A stretch of DNA of 28,841 bases from CAZNFR01 sp964572225 (GTDB lineage: Bacteria > Bacteroidota > Bacteroidia > Bacteroidales > GCA-2748055), in NCBI GenBank assembly GCA_964572225.1, contig CAZNFR010000042.1, forward strand, positions 1 to 28,841, given 5' to 3'. The translations under genes were made by a program, and so were the position numbers. This document shows positions 15,665 through 24,269 of this stretch, piece after piece (position 1 is the stretch's first letter; each line of letters begins with the position of its first letter). The notes beneath the pieces were generated by a model. It had not been told where the DNA came from and did not search any database. It saw only the letters and a program-made list of their open reading frames with translations.

Positions 15665-16690
15665 ATGAAGTTATCACATTTACCCCTGGAAGCAAAGGAA
15701 AGATTTTTTAACAATGCATGCTCAGACAGGGAGTACGGTTTTATTATCGATCTTCTAAACCAGTCGGATGAGGAAGAAGTCATTTTGTTTATGACAGAAC
15801 ACATTGAGGCCATTGATAAAAATAAAATTCGGTTGGAAAAAAGCCCGGGGCCTGGTTTGGACAGGATCCTTTCACGTGTCCGTAGCCGGGTAAAAAATTC
15901 ACGCCGCAGAACCCTGGCCATGGCGAGTATTCCCATCGCTGCGAGCCTGATCTTCTTTGCTTTAATATTCCTTAGCGATAGAAGTAACCACATTTACACC
16001 GAATTATCATCTATCCGTGAAACACACCAACAGGAAAAGATCGATTATTACACACCTTATGGAACGCAAGGTAATATTGATCTTCACGACGGATCTAAAG
16101 TGAGGATTAGTTCGGGTTCAAAGATGACATTCCCTAAAATGTTCAATGGAATGAAGAGGGAGGTTCAGCTTAACGGTCAGGCCTTTTTTGAAATTAAAAA
16201 GGACACGACAAAGCCCTTTATTATCCATTCTCAGGGATTAAAAATACAGGTACTGGGAACCTCTTTCAACGTAACCTCTTTTGAAGAAGACCGGTTTTCC
16301 AGGATAACCGTTGTTGAAGGTTCAGTTAAGGTTGAAGTATCCAATAAAAAGGAATTTTTCATTTTGCAAAGGAATGAGCAATTATACCTTGATAAAAAGA
16401 CCGGAATGGTAGGGATCCGGAAAGTGGATGCTCTGGAAAGTATAGCCTGGACCAATGGTATCTTACGCTTTGAAAATGCAGGACTTCAGGAAGTCTTTAG
16501 GCAAATGGAAAGGTGGTATAATGTCCATTTTGAAATCGATATTGAATTGGCCGAAACATGCAGGGTCTCAGGTCAGCATGAAAATGAAGGCCTGGAAAAA
16601 GTGCTGGAAGCACTTTCATTCACCCACGGGGTGGAGTACAGTTTTCTTTCGGATGACCATATCAGGATCGTGCAAATGGATTGTAAGTAA
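15665..16690 (+). CDS. FecR-type anti-sigma factor
   Basis: This 341-residue single-pass membrane protein has a cytosolic N-terminal region (1-82), a transmembrane helix at about 83-104, a periplasmic FecR domain at about 128-225 ('YYTPYGTQGNIDLHDGSKVRISSGSKMTF' region, 'EVQLNGQAFFEI', 'VLGTSFNV', 'VVEGSVKV') and a C-terminal DUF4974 domain at about 270-338 ('LRFENAGLQEVFRQMERWYNV'). It holds the ECF sigma factor and relays a signal from the STN domain of the downstream SusC. Position between sigma factor and susC is the standard arrangement. Confidence 0.93.
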   Translation: MKLSHLPLEAKERFFNNACSDREYGFIIDLLNQSDEEEVILFMTEHIEAIDKNKIRLEKSPGPGLDRILSRVRSRVKNSRRRTLAMASIPIAASLIFFALIFLSDRSNHIYTELSSIRETHQQEKIDYYTPYGTQGNIDLHDGSKVRISSGSKMTFPKMFNGMKREVQLNGQAFFEIKKDTTKPFIIHSQGLKIQVLGTSFNVTSFEEDRFSRITVVEGSVKVEVSNKKEFFILQRNEQLYLDKKTGMVGIRKVDALESIAWTNGILRFENAGLQEVFRQMERWYNVHFEIDIELAETCRVSGQHENEGLEKVLEALSFTHGVEYSFLSDDHIRIVQMDCK

Positions 16691-16745
16691 TGTTTAATTT
16701 AATTCAAAATCAGCAAGTATGACAGGTATGAAACAATAAACAAAA

Positions 16746-16768
16746 CAGCGACAACCAGGTTGCCGCTG
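16746..16768 (+). promoter_or_regulatory. Stem-loop 1 in the fecR-susC spacer
   Basis: CAGCGACAACC and GGTTGCCGCTG form an 11-bp stem with one mismatch (A against C) around a minimal loop. No T-run follows, so it is more likely a leader structure of the susC mRNA than a terminator of fecR. Confidence 0.45.
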
Positions 16769-16787
16769 CCATACATTAACACAGTCG

Positions 16788-16810
16788 ATCATGAAATAGC
16801 CCTTCATGAT
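16788..16810 (+). promoter_or_regulatory. Stem-loop 2 in the susC leader
   Basis: ATCATGAA and TTCATGAT are perfect 8-bp arms with a 7-nt loop. An in-frame ATG at 16806 lies in the right arm, which argues against its use as the susC start. The hairpin sits 43 bp upstream of the preferred start at 16854. Confidence 0.45.
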
Positions 16811-16853
16811 TGATCTATGCCTTATAAGTAGAAATCTAAAACAATTCAAATCT

Positions 16854-19800
16854 ATGAAAAACAAATTGATTTTTAAGCGCATCGCAATGAAAACTTTTGC
16901 CCTGTTACTATCCTCTATCCTGTTCGGAAGTATCCTTCTTGCAACCGATTCGGAGGGGCAAAGGCTCAACGAAACGTATGTTGAAATCGAAAACAACCGA
17001 GCAACTGTCCGATCACTTTTCAGTGAATTACAAAATAAAACTGATTTTAACTTTCTCTACAATGAAGATGAGATCATGAACCTTGAAGGAGTTATAATAA
17101 GCGTTCATTCTGGTACAATGAAGGAAATTCTCTCAGAGATATCAAATCAGACAGGTCTTACCTTCAAACAGGTCAATAATAACATCGCGGTAAAAATGCG
17201 CAAAAAGGTGCATTCCGTTTCCCAGCCCGTCAGAAAGATTACGGGTCGGGTTTTGGATGCTGCTTCCGGTGAACCGCTTATCGGAGCATCCATACAGGTG
17301 AAGGATTTGCCAGTGGGTACCGTTACCGGAATTAATGGTGAATTTAGCCTTGATATTCCCGTTAATGCAAAGGTGCTAACCGTTTCATATATTGGTTATA
17401 CCATGCAGGAAGTATCTCTTGACGAGAGAACTGAATTCCAACTAAAGCTTTCTCAGGATGCCACGGAGATTGATGAAGTTGTGGTTACAGCATTAGGTAT
17501 ATCAAGAGAGGAAAAAAGCCTGGGTTTTTCGGTTCAAAAACTTGATGATAGTGAGATAACAAATTCGAATTCGAGCAACTGGGTTAATTCACTGAATGGA
17601 AAGATCGCAGGTATGTATCTGACCAGAAGTACTTCCCTTACCAGTTCGTACCGGGTTGTTCTTAGGGGCGAGTCCTCTTTAAATCTTGATAACAACCAGG
17701 CATTGTTTGTAGTTGACGGAGTTCCCATTACCAACATCATGACCCCGAGCAGTGGGAAAGGTGCATACTCTGCCGAACCTGATTTTGGGAACGGCATAAG
17801 TGAAATCAATCCGAACGACATTGCCAGTATCTCGGTACTGAAAGGACCCGGTGCCTCTGCCCTTTATGGCTCAAGAGCAGCCAACGGAGTAGTTATGATC
17901 ACTACCAAATCCGGCAAAAAAAATCAGGGTTTGGGTGTAAACTTTAATTCCAATCTCCTTTTTGAGGAAGTAAATCGCTGGCCCGACTACCAATATGAGT
18001 ATGGAGCAGGGGGTGTGGGAAAGGAGGCTTACTATTCTTTCGGAGACAGCGAAGACGGGCCCTCTACTTCTAATTCAGGCTATAACTGGGGACCAAAATT
18101 TGAGGGGCAGGAATACGTTCAGTTTGGCTCTCCCCTCGATGAGAACGGGAACAGAATACCCATACCCTGGAAAGCTCATCCCGATAATATAAAAGACTTT
18201 TTCAGAACCGGAAAAACCCTGATAAATTCTGTGGCAATTACCGGGGGAAACGAAAATAGTCAAATGAGGCTTTCCTACACAAACCTTTTTAAAGAGGGCA
18301 TAGTACCCAACAATTCCCTATCCAGGAATACTCTTTCCTTAAACAGTGGGATAATGATCAGAGACAGACTGAAGGTCGATGCAGTGATAAATTATATTCA
18401 GAGTGAGAGCGATAACATTACAACAAGTGGGTACAACTCACAAAGTGGGGTAATGTATCATTTTATATGGGAGGAACGGAATCTGGACCCTGCCTGGCTG
18501 AAAGATTACTGGGTTGAAGGGAAAGAAGGAGTCCAGCAGAAACAAATCTTTACCTGGGCAAGCAATCCCTATTTTGTCGTGAATGAAGTACTCAATGGTT
18601 TTGGTAAGGATCGGCTTTTCGGGAATGTACGGGCAACCTATAGTTTGAATGATAATTTGCAGGTGCTTTTCCGCGGGGGTACCGATTTTTACAGTGAGAA
18701 CAGAACATTCAGAGCCCCATACAGCACAGTCGGTGCTCCCTATGGCTATTTCCGAACCCAAAAGATCAATTCCACCGAATCTAATTATGACTTTTTGCTG
18801 ACGTATGCAAATGAATTTGGATCCGATTGGGATATCTCACTATCCCTGGGTGGTAACCGAATGGTTCAGGTTTACGACTACCAACAGGCCTTTGCAGAAG
18901 AACTTGCAGTGCCAGGGATTTACAGCCTGGGTAATTCAAGGTCGCGTCCCAGCAGTTCAGCCTTTAGCACAGAGAAGGTGGTGAACAGTTTATATGGATT
19001 TGGACAACTGGCATTCCGAAACATGGTTTTCCTTGATCTTACTGCCCGGAATGATTGGTCAAGTACTCTTCCTGTAGACAATAACTCTTATTTCTACCCT
19101 TCAGCCAGCCTTTCGGCCATCATAACGGAAATGACCGATTTAAGTTCAAGTCCTGTTTCGTTTGCCAAACTCAGGCTTTCAATTGCCCAGGCAGGGAACG
19201 ATACTGAACCTTATCAGCTTCAGAAATATTACGATTATAATGATTTGGGAGGAACCCTGTCAAACCCCGATGTATTGCCTAATGCTGATCTAAAGCCGGA
19301 GATCAGCACAAACTATGAGTTGGGAACCAACATCCGCCTCTTCAGAAACAGGTTGGATTTTGATTTCACCGTGTATAAAACGCAAAGTAAGAATCAAATC
19401 CTAAACGTCCCCCTCGACATTTCCAGCGGCTTCAGCTCCAGGATCATGAACGCAGGACTCATTACAAACCAGGGGGTTGAAATCATGTTGAGAGGACAGA
19501 TTATCCAACGATCAGGTGGATTAAACTGGTCTGTTTTCGGGAATTGGGCCACCAATAAAAATGAAGTGGAAGACCTGGGAGAAGGGGTAAGTACCTACCT
19601 CCTTGCTGTAGCTCCCGGAGCCAATGTGGAAGCAAGGGTAGGCGAACCGTTTGGGAATATCTACGGGAGAAAGTTCCTTCGTGCTCCCGATGGCCAGATC
19701 GTTTATAAAGACGGAGTTCCCCAGTGGACGGAGGATTTTCATCTGGTGGGCAATTACAATCCCGATTGGATTGCAGGCATTGGAACCGAAGTCGCTTTTC

Positions 19801-20294
19801 GCAACTGGAGCCTTAATGTGCTTTTTGACGGAAGAAAAGGTGGAAAAGTTTATTCACTTGCCCATGCGACTATGATGGCCAGCGGTGGACTTAAGGAAAC
19901 ATTGAACTACAGGTACGAGGGAGTGATTGGAGATGGCGTAATGCTGGATGAAAGTGGTAATTATGTTCCCAACACCGTCAGGATTGATGCACCCACTTAC
20001 TGGCGGGGAATCTACAGGAGATTCAATGCAGAAACCAATACCCTGGATGCTTCCTTTATTAAACTTCGAGAACTCAGACTTGAATACAATCTTTCTCCTG
20101 CTTTCCTTCAAAACGTATTTATTCAAAGGGCCAGCATAGCCCTGGTGGGAAGGGATTTGTTTATCTGGACAAATTGGCCACTGTTCGATCCGGAAGCCAG
20201 CGATATTGACGGTGGGACAATTACCCCGGGCATTGAAAGGGCCCAATTTCCTTCCACCAGGTCCTATGGTATAAATCTGAATATTAGTTTCTAA
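16854..20294 (+). CDS. SusC/RagA-type TonB-dependent receptor with STN domain
   Basis: This 1146-residue outer-membrane importer has an N-terminal signal ('MKTFALLLSSILFGSILLA' part of residues 12-30). It is followed by an STN signalling domain (about 45-112), a carboxypeptidase-D-like regulatory domain (about 128-198, 'ITGRVLDAASGEPLIGASI'), a 'DEVVVTAL' segment at 207-214, the plug ('NDIASISVLKGPGASALYGSRAANG', seen as 'VLKGPGASALYGSRAANGV') and a beta-barrel ending in Phe. The STN domain marks it as a transducer that talks to FecR. I placed the start at 16854 rather than 16806, since the earlier ATG lies in a hairpin and adds 16 residues not seen in the family. It is followed 12 bp later by susD. 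The substrate is unknown. Confidence 0.94.
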   Translation: MKNKLIFKRIAMKTFALLLSSILFGSILLATDSEGQRLNETYVEIENNRATVRSLFSELQNKTDFNFLYNEDEIMNLEGVIISVHSGTMKEILSEISNQTGLTFKQVNNNIAVKMRKKVHSVSQPVRKITGRVLDAASGEPLIGASIQVKDLPVGTVTGINGEFSLDIPVNAKVLTVSYIGYTMQEVSLDERTEFQLKLSQDATEIDEVVVTALGISREEKSLGFSVQKLDDSEITNSNSSNWVNSLNGKIAGMYLTRSTSLTSSYRVVLRGESSLNLDNNQALFVVDGVPITNIMTPSSGKGAYSAEPDFGNGISEINPNDIASISVLKGPGASALYGSRAANGVVMITTKSGKKNQGLGVNFNSNLLFEEVNRWPDYQYEYGAGGVGKEAYYSFGDSEDGPSTSNSGYNWGPKFEGQEYVQFGSPLDENGNRIPIPWKAHPDNIKDFFRTGKTLINSVAITGGNENSQMRLSYTNLFKEGIVPNNSLSRNTLSLNSGIMIRDRLKVDAVINYIQSESDNITTSGYNSQSGVMYHFIWEERNLDPAWLKDYWVEGKEGVQQKQIFTWASNPYFVVNEVLNGFGKDRLFGNVRATYSLNDNLQVLFRGGTDFYSENRTFRAPYSTVGAPYGYFRTQKINSTESNYDFLLTYANEFGSDWDISLSLGGNRMVQVYDYQQAFAEELAVPGIYSLGNSRSRPSSSAFSTEKVVNSLYGFGQLAFRNMVFLDLTARNDWSSTLPVDNNSYFYPSASLSAIITEMTDLSSSPVSFAKLRLSIAQAGNDTEPYQLQKYYDYNDLGGTLSNPDVLPNADLKPEISTNYELGTNIRLFRNRLDFDFTVYKTQSKNQILNVPLDISSGFSSRIMNAGLITNQGVEIMLRGQIIQRSGGLNWSVFGNWATNKNEVEDLGEGVSTYLLAVAPGANVEARVGEPFGNIYGRKFLRAPDGQIVYKDGVPQWTEDFHLVGNYNPDWIAGIGTEVAFRNWSLNVLFDGRKGGKVYSLAHATMMASGGLKETLNYRYEGVIGDGVMLDESGNYVPNTVRIDAPTYWRGIYRRFNAETNTLDASFIKLRELRLEYNLSPAFLQNVFIQRASIALVGRDLFIWTNWPLFDPEASDIDGGTITPGIERAQFPSTRSYGINLNISF

Positions 20295-20306
20295 TTCCAA
20301 ATTATA

Positions 20307-21749
20307 ATGACCATGAAATCAATAAAATATTTATCCTTTTTTATTTCCTTCCTGATCCTCCTGAGTTGTGAGGAAAACTTTGAAGAGCTAAACACCAAAT
20401 CCTATGCTCCGCAGGCGGTAAATCCCGGGACCTTGCTGCCAACCATCATCGACAGGTCTTTGGACCAGATGCTGAGCCTTACTTTTTCACATAATAACGA
20501 GTTAATGCAATATACATCCATGAATAATACCGTGGATGAATTGCACTGGTACAGAATCAATAATAGCCACTCATCCTCGGTTTGGAGTCTATATAACAGG
20601 ATGCAAGATATTAAAGATATGTACAACATCGCAGAGGAGATTGATAACCCGAATTACATGGCTGCTGCTTTGATCCTAAGAGCATGGTTGTTCTCCTATC
20701 TGACCGACTTTTTTGTGGAGATCCCTTACACGGAAGGGGTAAAAGGCGATGAGGGTGTCTATCAGCCTGCTTTTGATGATCAGGAAACGGTTTACAGGGG
20801 AGTGTTGGAGGACCTTAAAACCGCAAATTCAATGATCAATGTCAATGTAGGGTTCTCATTCGGTGGGGATATTCTCTACGATGGAAATGCCCTGATGTGG
20901 AAGAAACTTGCAAATTCCCTTCTGATTAGGTACTACATGAGGGTGTCGAACCGGAGTGAAATGAATGCCGGACAGGAAATTGCAGCCATTGTCAATGATC
21001 CTGTAAATCACCCGGTTTTCGAAACCAATAGCGAGGCCGCTATTTTAAAGTATTCCGGGGTTATGCCATTTGTCAACATACATTCTACCAGTGGTCCTCT
21101 GGCTTTTGAACTGCATAATATGTGTCTTACATTTACCGATAAGCTAAAAGAATACAACGATCCCAGATTGGAAATTTACGCTTCCCCTACTCAGGCTTCC
21201 GTGGGAACAGATACCCTAAGGTATGAAGGAGTGGAAGCAGGGTTGCCTTTAAGCCAGGTAATCGGAACCGATTTTACCAAATCATTTATTAATGTACGAT
21301 TTAAAAGCTCCACCCAGCCTGCAATCTGGATGTCTTATGCCGAACTGGAGTTCCTCCTGGCCGAGGCTGCTCAGAAAGGGTATATTTCTTCCGATACCAA
21401 AATCCATTATGAAAAAGGGGTACAAGCATCCATGGATTATTGGGGCGTGGATGGAGCCGACGCGTATTTGCAAAATGAGGGTGTTGCATTCGAGGGAAGT
21501 ATTGAGCAGATCCTTACACAAAAATGGATAGCCCTTTACTGGAGTGGGATGGAGTCATGGTTTGACTACCGAAGGACCGGGTTTCCGGAACTTCACACCG
21601 GAGAAGGACATGACAACAACGGCCAGCTCCCGGTTCGTTATCCTTACCCAAACAGTGTTCAAACACTGAATGCAGCCAACTATAAATCGGTTACCGATCG
21701 ATTAGGGGGTGATAATGTTAATATTAAAGGATGGTGGGAAGAGAAATAG
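20307..21749 (+). CDS. SusD/RagB-type surface lipoprotein
   Basis: This 480-residue lipoprotein has a lipobox ending 'ILLSC' (Cys21) and 'EENFEELN', as in many SusD proteins. The body has the TPR-like helical pattern ('YMAAALILRAWLFSYLTDFFVEIPYTEG', seen around 'RAWLFSYLTDFFVEIPY') and the C-terminal 'AELEFLLAEAAQKG' and 'ALYWSGMESWFDYRRTGFP' motifs. It most resembles the SusD-like_2 group. It forms the lid over the SusC barrel and captures the substrate. A second ATG at 20313 would remove only two residues. The pair is translationally close (12 bp). Confidence 0.93.
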   Translation: MTMKSIKYLSFFISFLILLSCEENFEELNTKSYAPQAVNPGTLLPTIIDRSLDQMLSLTFSHNNELMQYTSMNNTVDELHWYRINNSHSSSVWSLYNRMQDIKDMYNIAEEIDNPNYMAAALILRAWLFSYLTDFFVEIPYTEGVKGDEGVYQPAFDDQETVYRGVLEDLKTANSMINVNVGFSFGGDILYDGNALMWKKLANSLLIRYYMRVSNRSEMNAGQEIAAIVNDPVNHPVFETNSEAAILKYSGVMPFVNIHSTSGPLAFELHNMCLTFTDKLKEYNDPRLEIYASPTQASVGTDTLRYEGVEAGLPLSQVIGTDFTKSFINVRFKSSTQPAIWMSYAELEFLLAEAAQKGYISSDTKIHYEKGVQASMDYWGVDGADAYLQNEGVAFEGSIEQILTQKWIALYWSGMESWFDYRRTGFPELHTGEGHDNNGQLPVRYPYPNSVQTLNAANYKSVTDRLGGDNVNIKGWWEEK

Positions 21750-21769
21750 GCTAGAAAATGGCTTCATTT

Positions 21770-21806
21770 CAGGGACGAGGGATGAAATTCAAAACCCTCG
21801 CCCCTG
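21770..21806 (+). terminator. Hairpin between susD and the PHP gene, terminator or attenuator
   Basis: CAGGGACGAGGG and CCCTCGCCCCTG pair over 12 bp with one mismatch around a 13-nt loop, followed by TTCATTTTCCC. It is the strongest GC-rich stem-loop of the window and lies 21 bp after the susD stop. It may reduce read-through into the downstream genes. Confidence 0.6.
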
Positions 21807-21862
21807 TTCATTTTCCCATTAAATTTTAAAGCTCCATACTCAGAATTATAAACACAATCACC

Positions 21863-22993
21863 ATGAAGCAAATAATCATCATACTGTTCTTTTTTATTTT
21901 CCCCTTTTCACAAATGTTCTCTCAGGATAAGAGAAATGAGATCAGAATTCCCGGTATTCTGGGATATAATACCTATAAAGGGGATTTTCACATGCACACT
22001 ATCTTTTCCGATGGGAAAGTATTACCGGATGTTAGAGTTGAAGAGGCCTGGCGTGAAGGTTTGGATATTATTTCCATTACGGATCATGTGGAGTTATGGA
22101 ATCCACTTTTGCCTGACAATCAGAATCTTCCTTATGAAATGGCTAAGGAGGCCGCCCAAAAGAGAGAAATATTATTGATAAAGGGTGCTGAAATCACACG
22201 GGGCCTGCCAGAGGAATGCGGACATATGAACGCCCTTTTTCTGCAGGATGTCAATAAACTGAAGCTGGATAGCTTCAGAGAGGTTCTGGATGAGGCCGAA
22301 CGACAGGGTGCCTTCCTTTTCTGGAACCACCCTGGATGGTATGTTCATCAACCGGATACAACCCAATGGTTTGAAATTTTTACCGAATTAATGCAAAAAG
22401 AACAATTGCATGGAATTGAGATTGTCAACTGGAAGAGGTGGTATCCCAATGGTTTGATATGGTGCATGGATAAAGACTTAAGCGTTTTGGCAAATTCGGA
22501 TGTTCACGGCCTTTCCCATTGGCTGTACGATTTTGCTTCCGGAGACCACAGACCAATGACTCTTGTATTTGCTGAAGAACTGTCTGAAGAAGCCATAAAA
22601 AGGGCTTTATTCGAAGGGAGAACTCTTGCTTTCTTTAAAAGAGGCTTTTATAACTTACTTCTGGGTAAGGAAGATTATCTTGAAGAATTGCTGAAGGCCT
22701 CCATCGAGATAAAGGTTACCGAAATTACAGAAAAACATCTTCGATTACAGATGATTAACCATTCCGGGTTGGACTTTCATCTGGTGAAAGATAATCCGGA
22801 TCCTAGCCTTAATTATCGGAAAAACTATTTTATTTATGCACGCTCTCAGGAAGAAATTACCGTGCTTTCAAATGAAATACAAAACCGCGAATCGATTAGC
22901 CTGGGTTTTCGGGTTGTCAATTTGTTATCCTATCCGGAAAATGCCTTAAAAACGGATTTTCTGATTATGCTAGAAAAAATGCCATCCTTCTAA
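21863..22993 (+). CDS. Exported PHP-domain metal-dependent phosphoesterase-like protein
   Basis: This 376-residue protein has a signal peptide ('MKQIIIILFFFIFPFSQMFSQ'). The PHP fold follows with its metal ligands in order: H43 and H45 ('FHMHT'), D50, H75 ('ITDHVE'), E110 ('GAEIT'), H121, H156 ('WNHPGW'), and D213/H215 ('NSDVH'). This set predicts a trinuclear metal site and hydrolysis of a phosphoester. The last 130 residues are beta-rich and unassigned. As the first gene after susD it probably acts in the periplasm on the imported substrate or removes phosphate from it. The exact substrate is not predictable from sequence. Confidence 0.88.
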   Translation: MKQIIIILFFFIFPFSQMFSQDKRNEIRIPGILGYNTYKGDFHMHTIFSDGKVLPDVRVEEAWREGLDIISITDHVELWNPLLPDNQNLPYEMAKEAAQKREILLIKGAEITRGLPEECGHMNALFLQDVNKLKLDSFREVLDEAERQGAFLFWNHPGWYVHQPDTTQWFEIFTELMQKEQLHGIEIVNWKRWYPNGLIWCMDKDLSVLANSDVHGLSHWLYDFASGDHRPMTLVFAEELSEEAIKRALFEGRTLAFFKRGFYNLLLGKEDYLEELLKASIEIKVTEITEKHLRLQMINHSGLDFHLVKDNPDPSLNYRKNYFIYARSQEEITVLSNEIQNRESISLGFRVVNLLSYPENALKTDFLIMLEKMPSF

Positions 22994-23072
22994 GGTTTAA
23001 ATACATTTAAAGAATGAGCAAAAATGACATGGATATTTACAGTTCTTAATACAAAAACGGAAGGATAAAAAT

Positions 23073-24131
23073 ATGAGTATAAACATCAAACCAGAACAAG
23101 CTGGTAATCTGCTTAAAGGGAAATGTATTTGGTCGTGCATTAAAATTCTAATCTGTTGTGTACTTTCCTTGTGGGTTTCCCAAAAAATGTATTCCCAGCT
23201 AGTTTGGGAATCCATTGAAATTGTGAAAGAGGGTCGAATAGATGCCATTGCCGACTGTGGTAAGGGTGTGCTGCTTGCAGGAACCAGAAAGCCAAATCCC
23301 GGATTCGTTTTTAGAAGCATGGATTATGGGAAAAGCTGGACGAAAATCTCAGTTATGAAAATTGAGGAAGATCCGCAGGGAATTACCTGTATCGCCTGCC
23401 ATGAAGGCAGGGCTTACCTTCTCACAGAGGGATCGGATTTTTTTACTTCGGAAGACTTAGGTGACCATTGGAAGCACATTACCAGACTCTCGAAGGGTGA
23501 AAATACGGAAGGTTTTGCTTTATCTTATGGAATTTGGGTTACCAATAAAGGTACCATACTTGTCAGCGATACTCACTCTGCGGGAGGGAGAGTTTACCGT
23601 AGTACCGACTCCGGCGAAAGTTTCCGGCAAATCCCGTCTTTTTCAGACCGGGCATTATACCGGTTCGAAGGTTATGAAGATCTGATTTTTGTAAATGGAT
23701 GGGCTGGCACCCTATACAGGAGTGAAGACGATGGCTTAACATGGAGAACCTGGGCAAAGTTGGATGAAACACCTTTGTATGCAACCGCGGCGACAAATGA
23801 GGGTATTATTCTTCAGGGATCGGAGGCCGGGAATATATTTCTGGTCTCAGCTTTAGAAAAAAGCCGATTTACCTCAATCGATGCGCCCGGAAGCGCAGCA
23901 GATGATTTTGTCTACCTGGATAAGGGAGGGATCCTCTTTTCAACCTATACTGATGAAAAGTATGTCTTTTACAGCAATGATAATGGCCGGAAATGGAAAA
24001 ATACAGGCAAGGTAAACCCCGAAGTTCCCGGTGATTGGCTTGATCATGTTATCCTTATTCATCAAGATGATCAAGAAATTGCCATTGGTGGAACCAATAA
24101 AGGTTTTATTGTAAGAACCCTAATTGAGTAA
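23073..24131 (+). CDS. Exported Asp-box (BNR/sialidase-like) beta-propeller protein
   Basis: This 352-residue protein has a hydrophobic signal-like segment at about 23-41 ('ILICCVLSLWVSQKMYSQ') after a long n-region. The body contains five Asp-box motifs of S-x-D-x-G-x-x-W/F type: 'SMDYGKSW', 'SEDLGDHW', 'STDSGESF', 'SEDDGLTW' and 'SNDNGRKW'. These give a propeller like those of sialidases and photosystem II assembly factor Ycf48-type proteins. The Arg triad and Tyr/Glu pair expected of a true sialidase were not identified, so I do not assign glycosidase activity. It follows the PHP gene by 79 bp on the same strand and probably belongs to the Sus-type locus. Confidence 0.82.
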   Translation: MSINIKPEQAGNLLKGKCIWSCIKILICCVLSLWVSQKMYSQLVWESIEIVKEGRIDAIADCGKGVLLAGTRKPNPGFVFRSMDYGKSWTKISVMKIEEDPQGITCIACHEGRAYLLTEGSDFFTSEDLGDHWKHITRLSKGENTEGFALSYGIWVTNKGTILVSDTHSAGGRVYRSTDSGESFRQIPSFSDRALYRFEGYEDLIFVNGWAGTLYRSEDDGLTWRTWAKLDETPLYATAATNEGIILQGSEAGNIFLVSALEKSRFTSIDAPGSAADDFVYLDKGGILFSTYTDEKYVFYSNDNGRKWKNTGKVNPEVPGDWLDHVILIHQDDQEIAIGGTNKGFIVRTLIE

Positions 24132-24214
24132 TTGACTCCAACGTTTTCCGTTTATAAATAGTTTTCTGAGTATGTGTGGAGTTTGAAAGCGCAAGTTTTT
24201 CAAACTCCCACTTT

Positions 24215-24250
24215 CCAAATCCCCAAATCCCCAAATCCCCAAATCCCCAA
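24215..24250 (+). repeat. AAATCCCC tandem array upstream of the tauE-like gene
   Basis: Four C4 runs alternate with AAAT at a perfect 8-bp period. The minus strand reads (GGGGATTT)n and could form a G-quadruplex on the template strand. The array ends 19 bp before the ATG at 24270 and so lies within the leader or promoter. Confidence 0.9.
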
Positions 24251-24269
24251 TCTTCCCTATCTTTACCCC

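Noticed and set aside
16806..16853. Upstream ATG for SusC
   Set aside because: It lies in the arm of a hairpin and adds 16 residues not typical of SusC; the start at 16854 leads directly into the signal sequence.
23073..24131. True sialidase activity of the Asp-box protein
   Set aside because: Asp-boxes alone define only a propeller; the Arg triad and nucleophile Tyr/Glu of sialidases could not be found.
24174..24269. N-terminal extension of the TauE-like protein
   Set aside because: The 32 codons simply translate the octamer array into Pro/Asn/Ile-rich sequence; the family start is the ATG at 24270.
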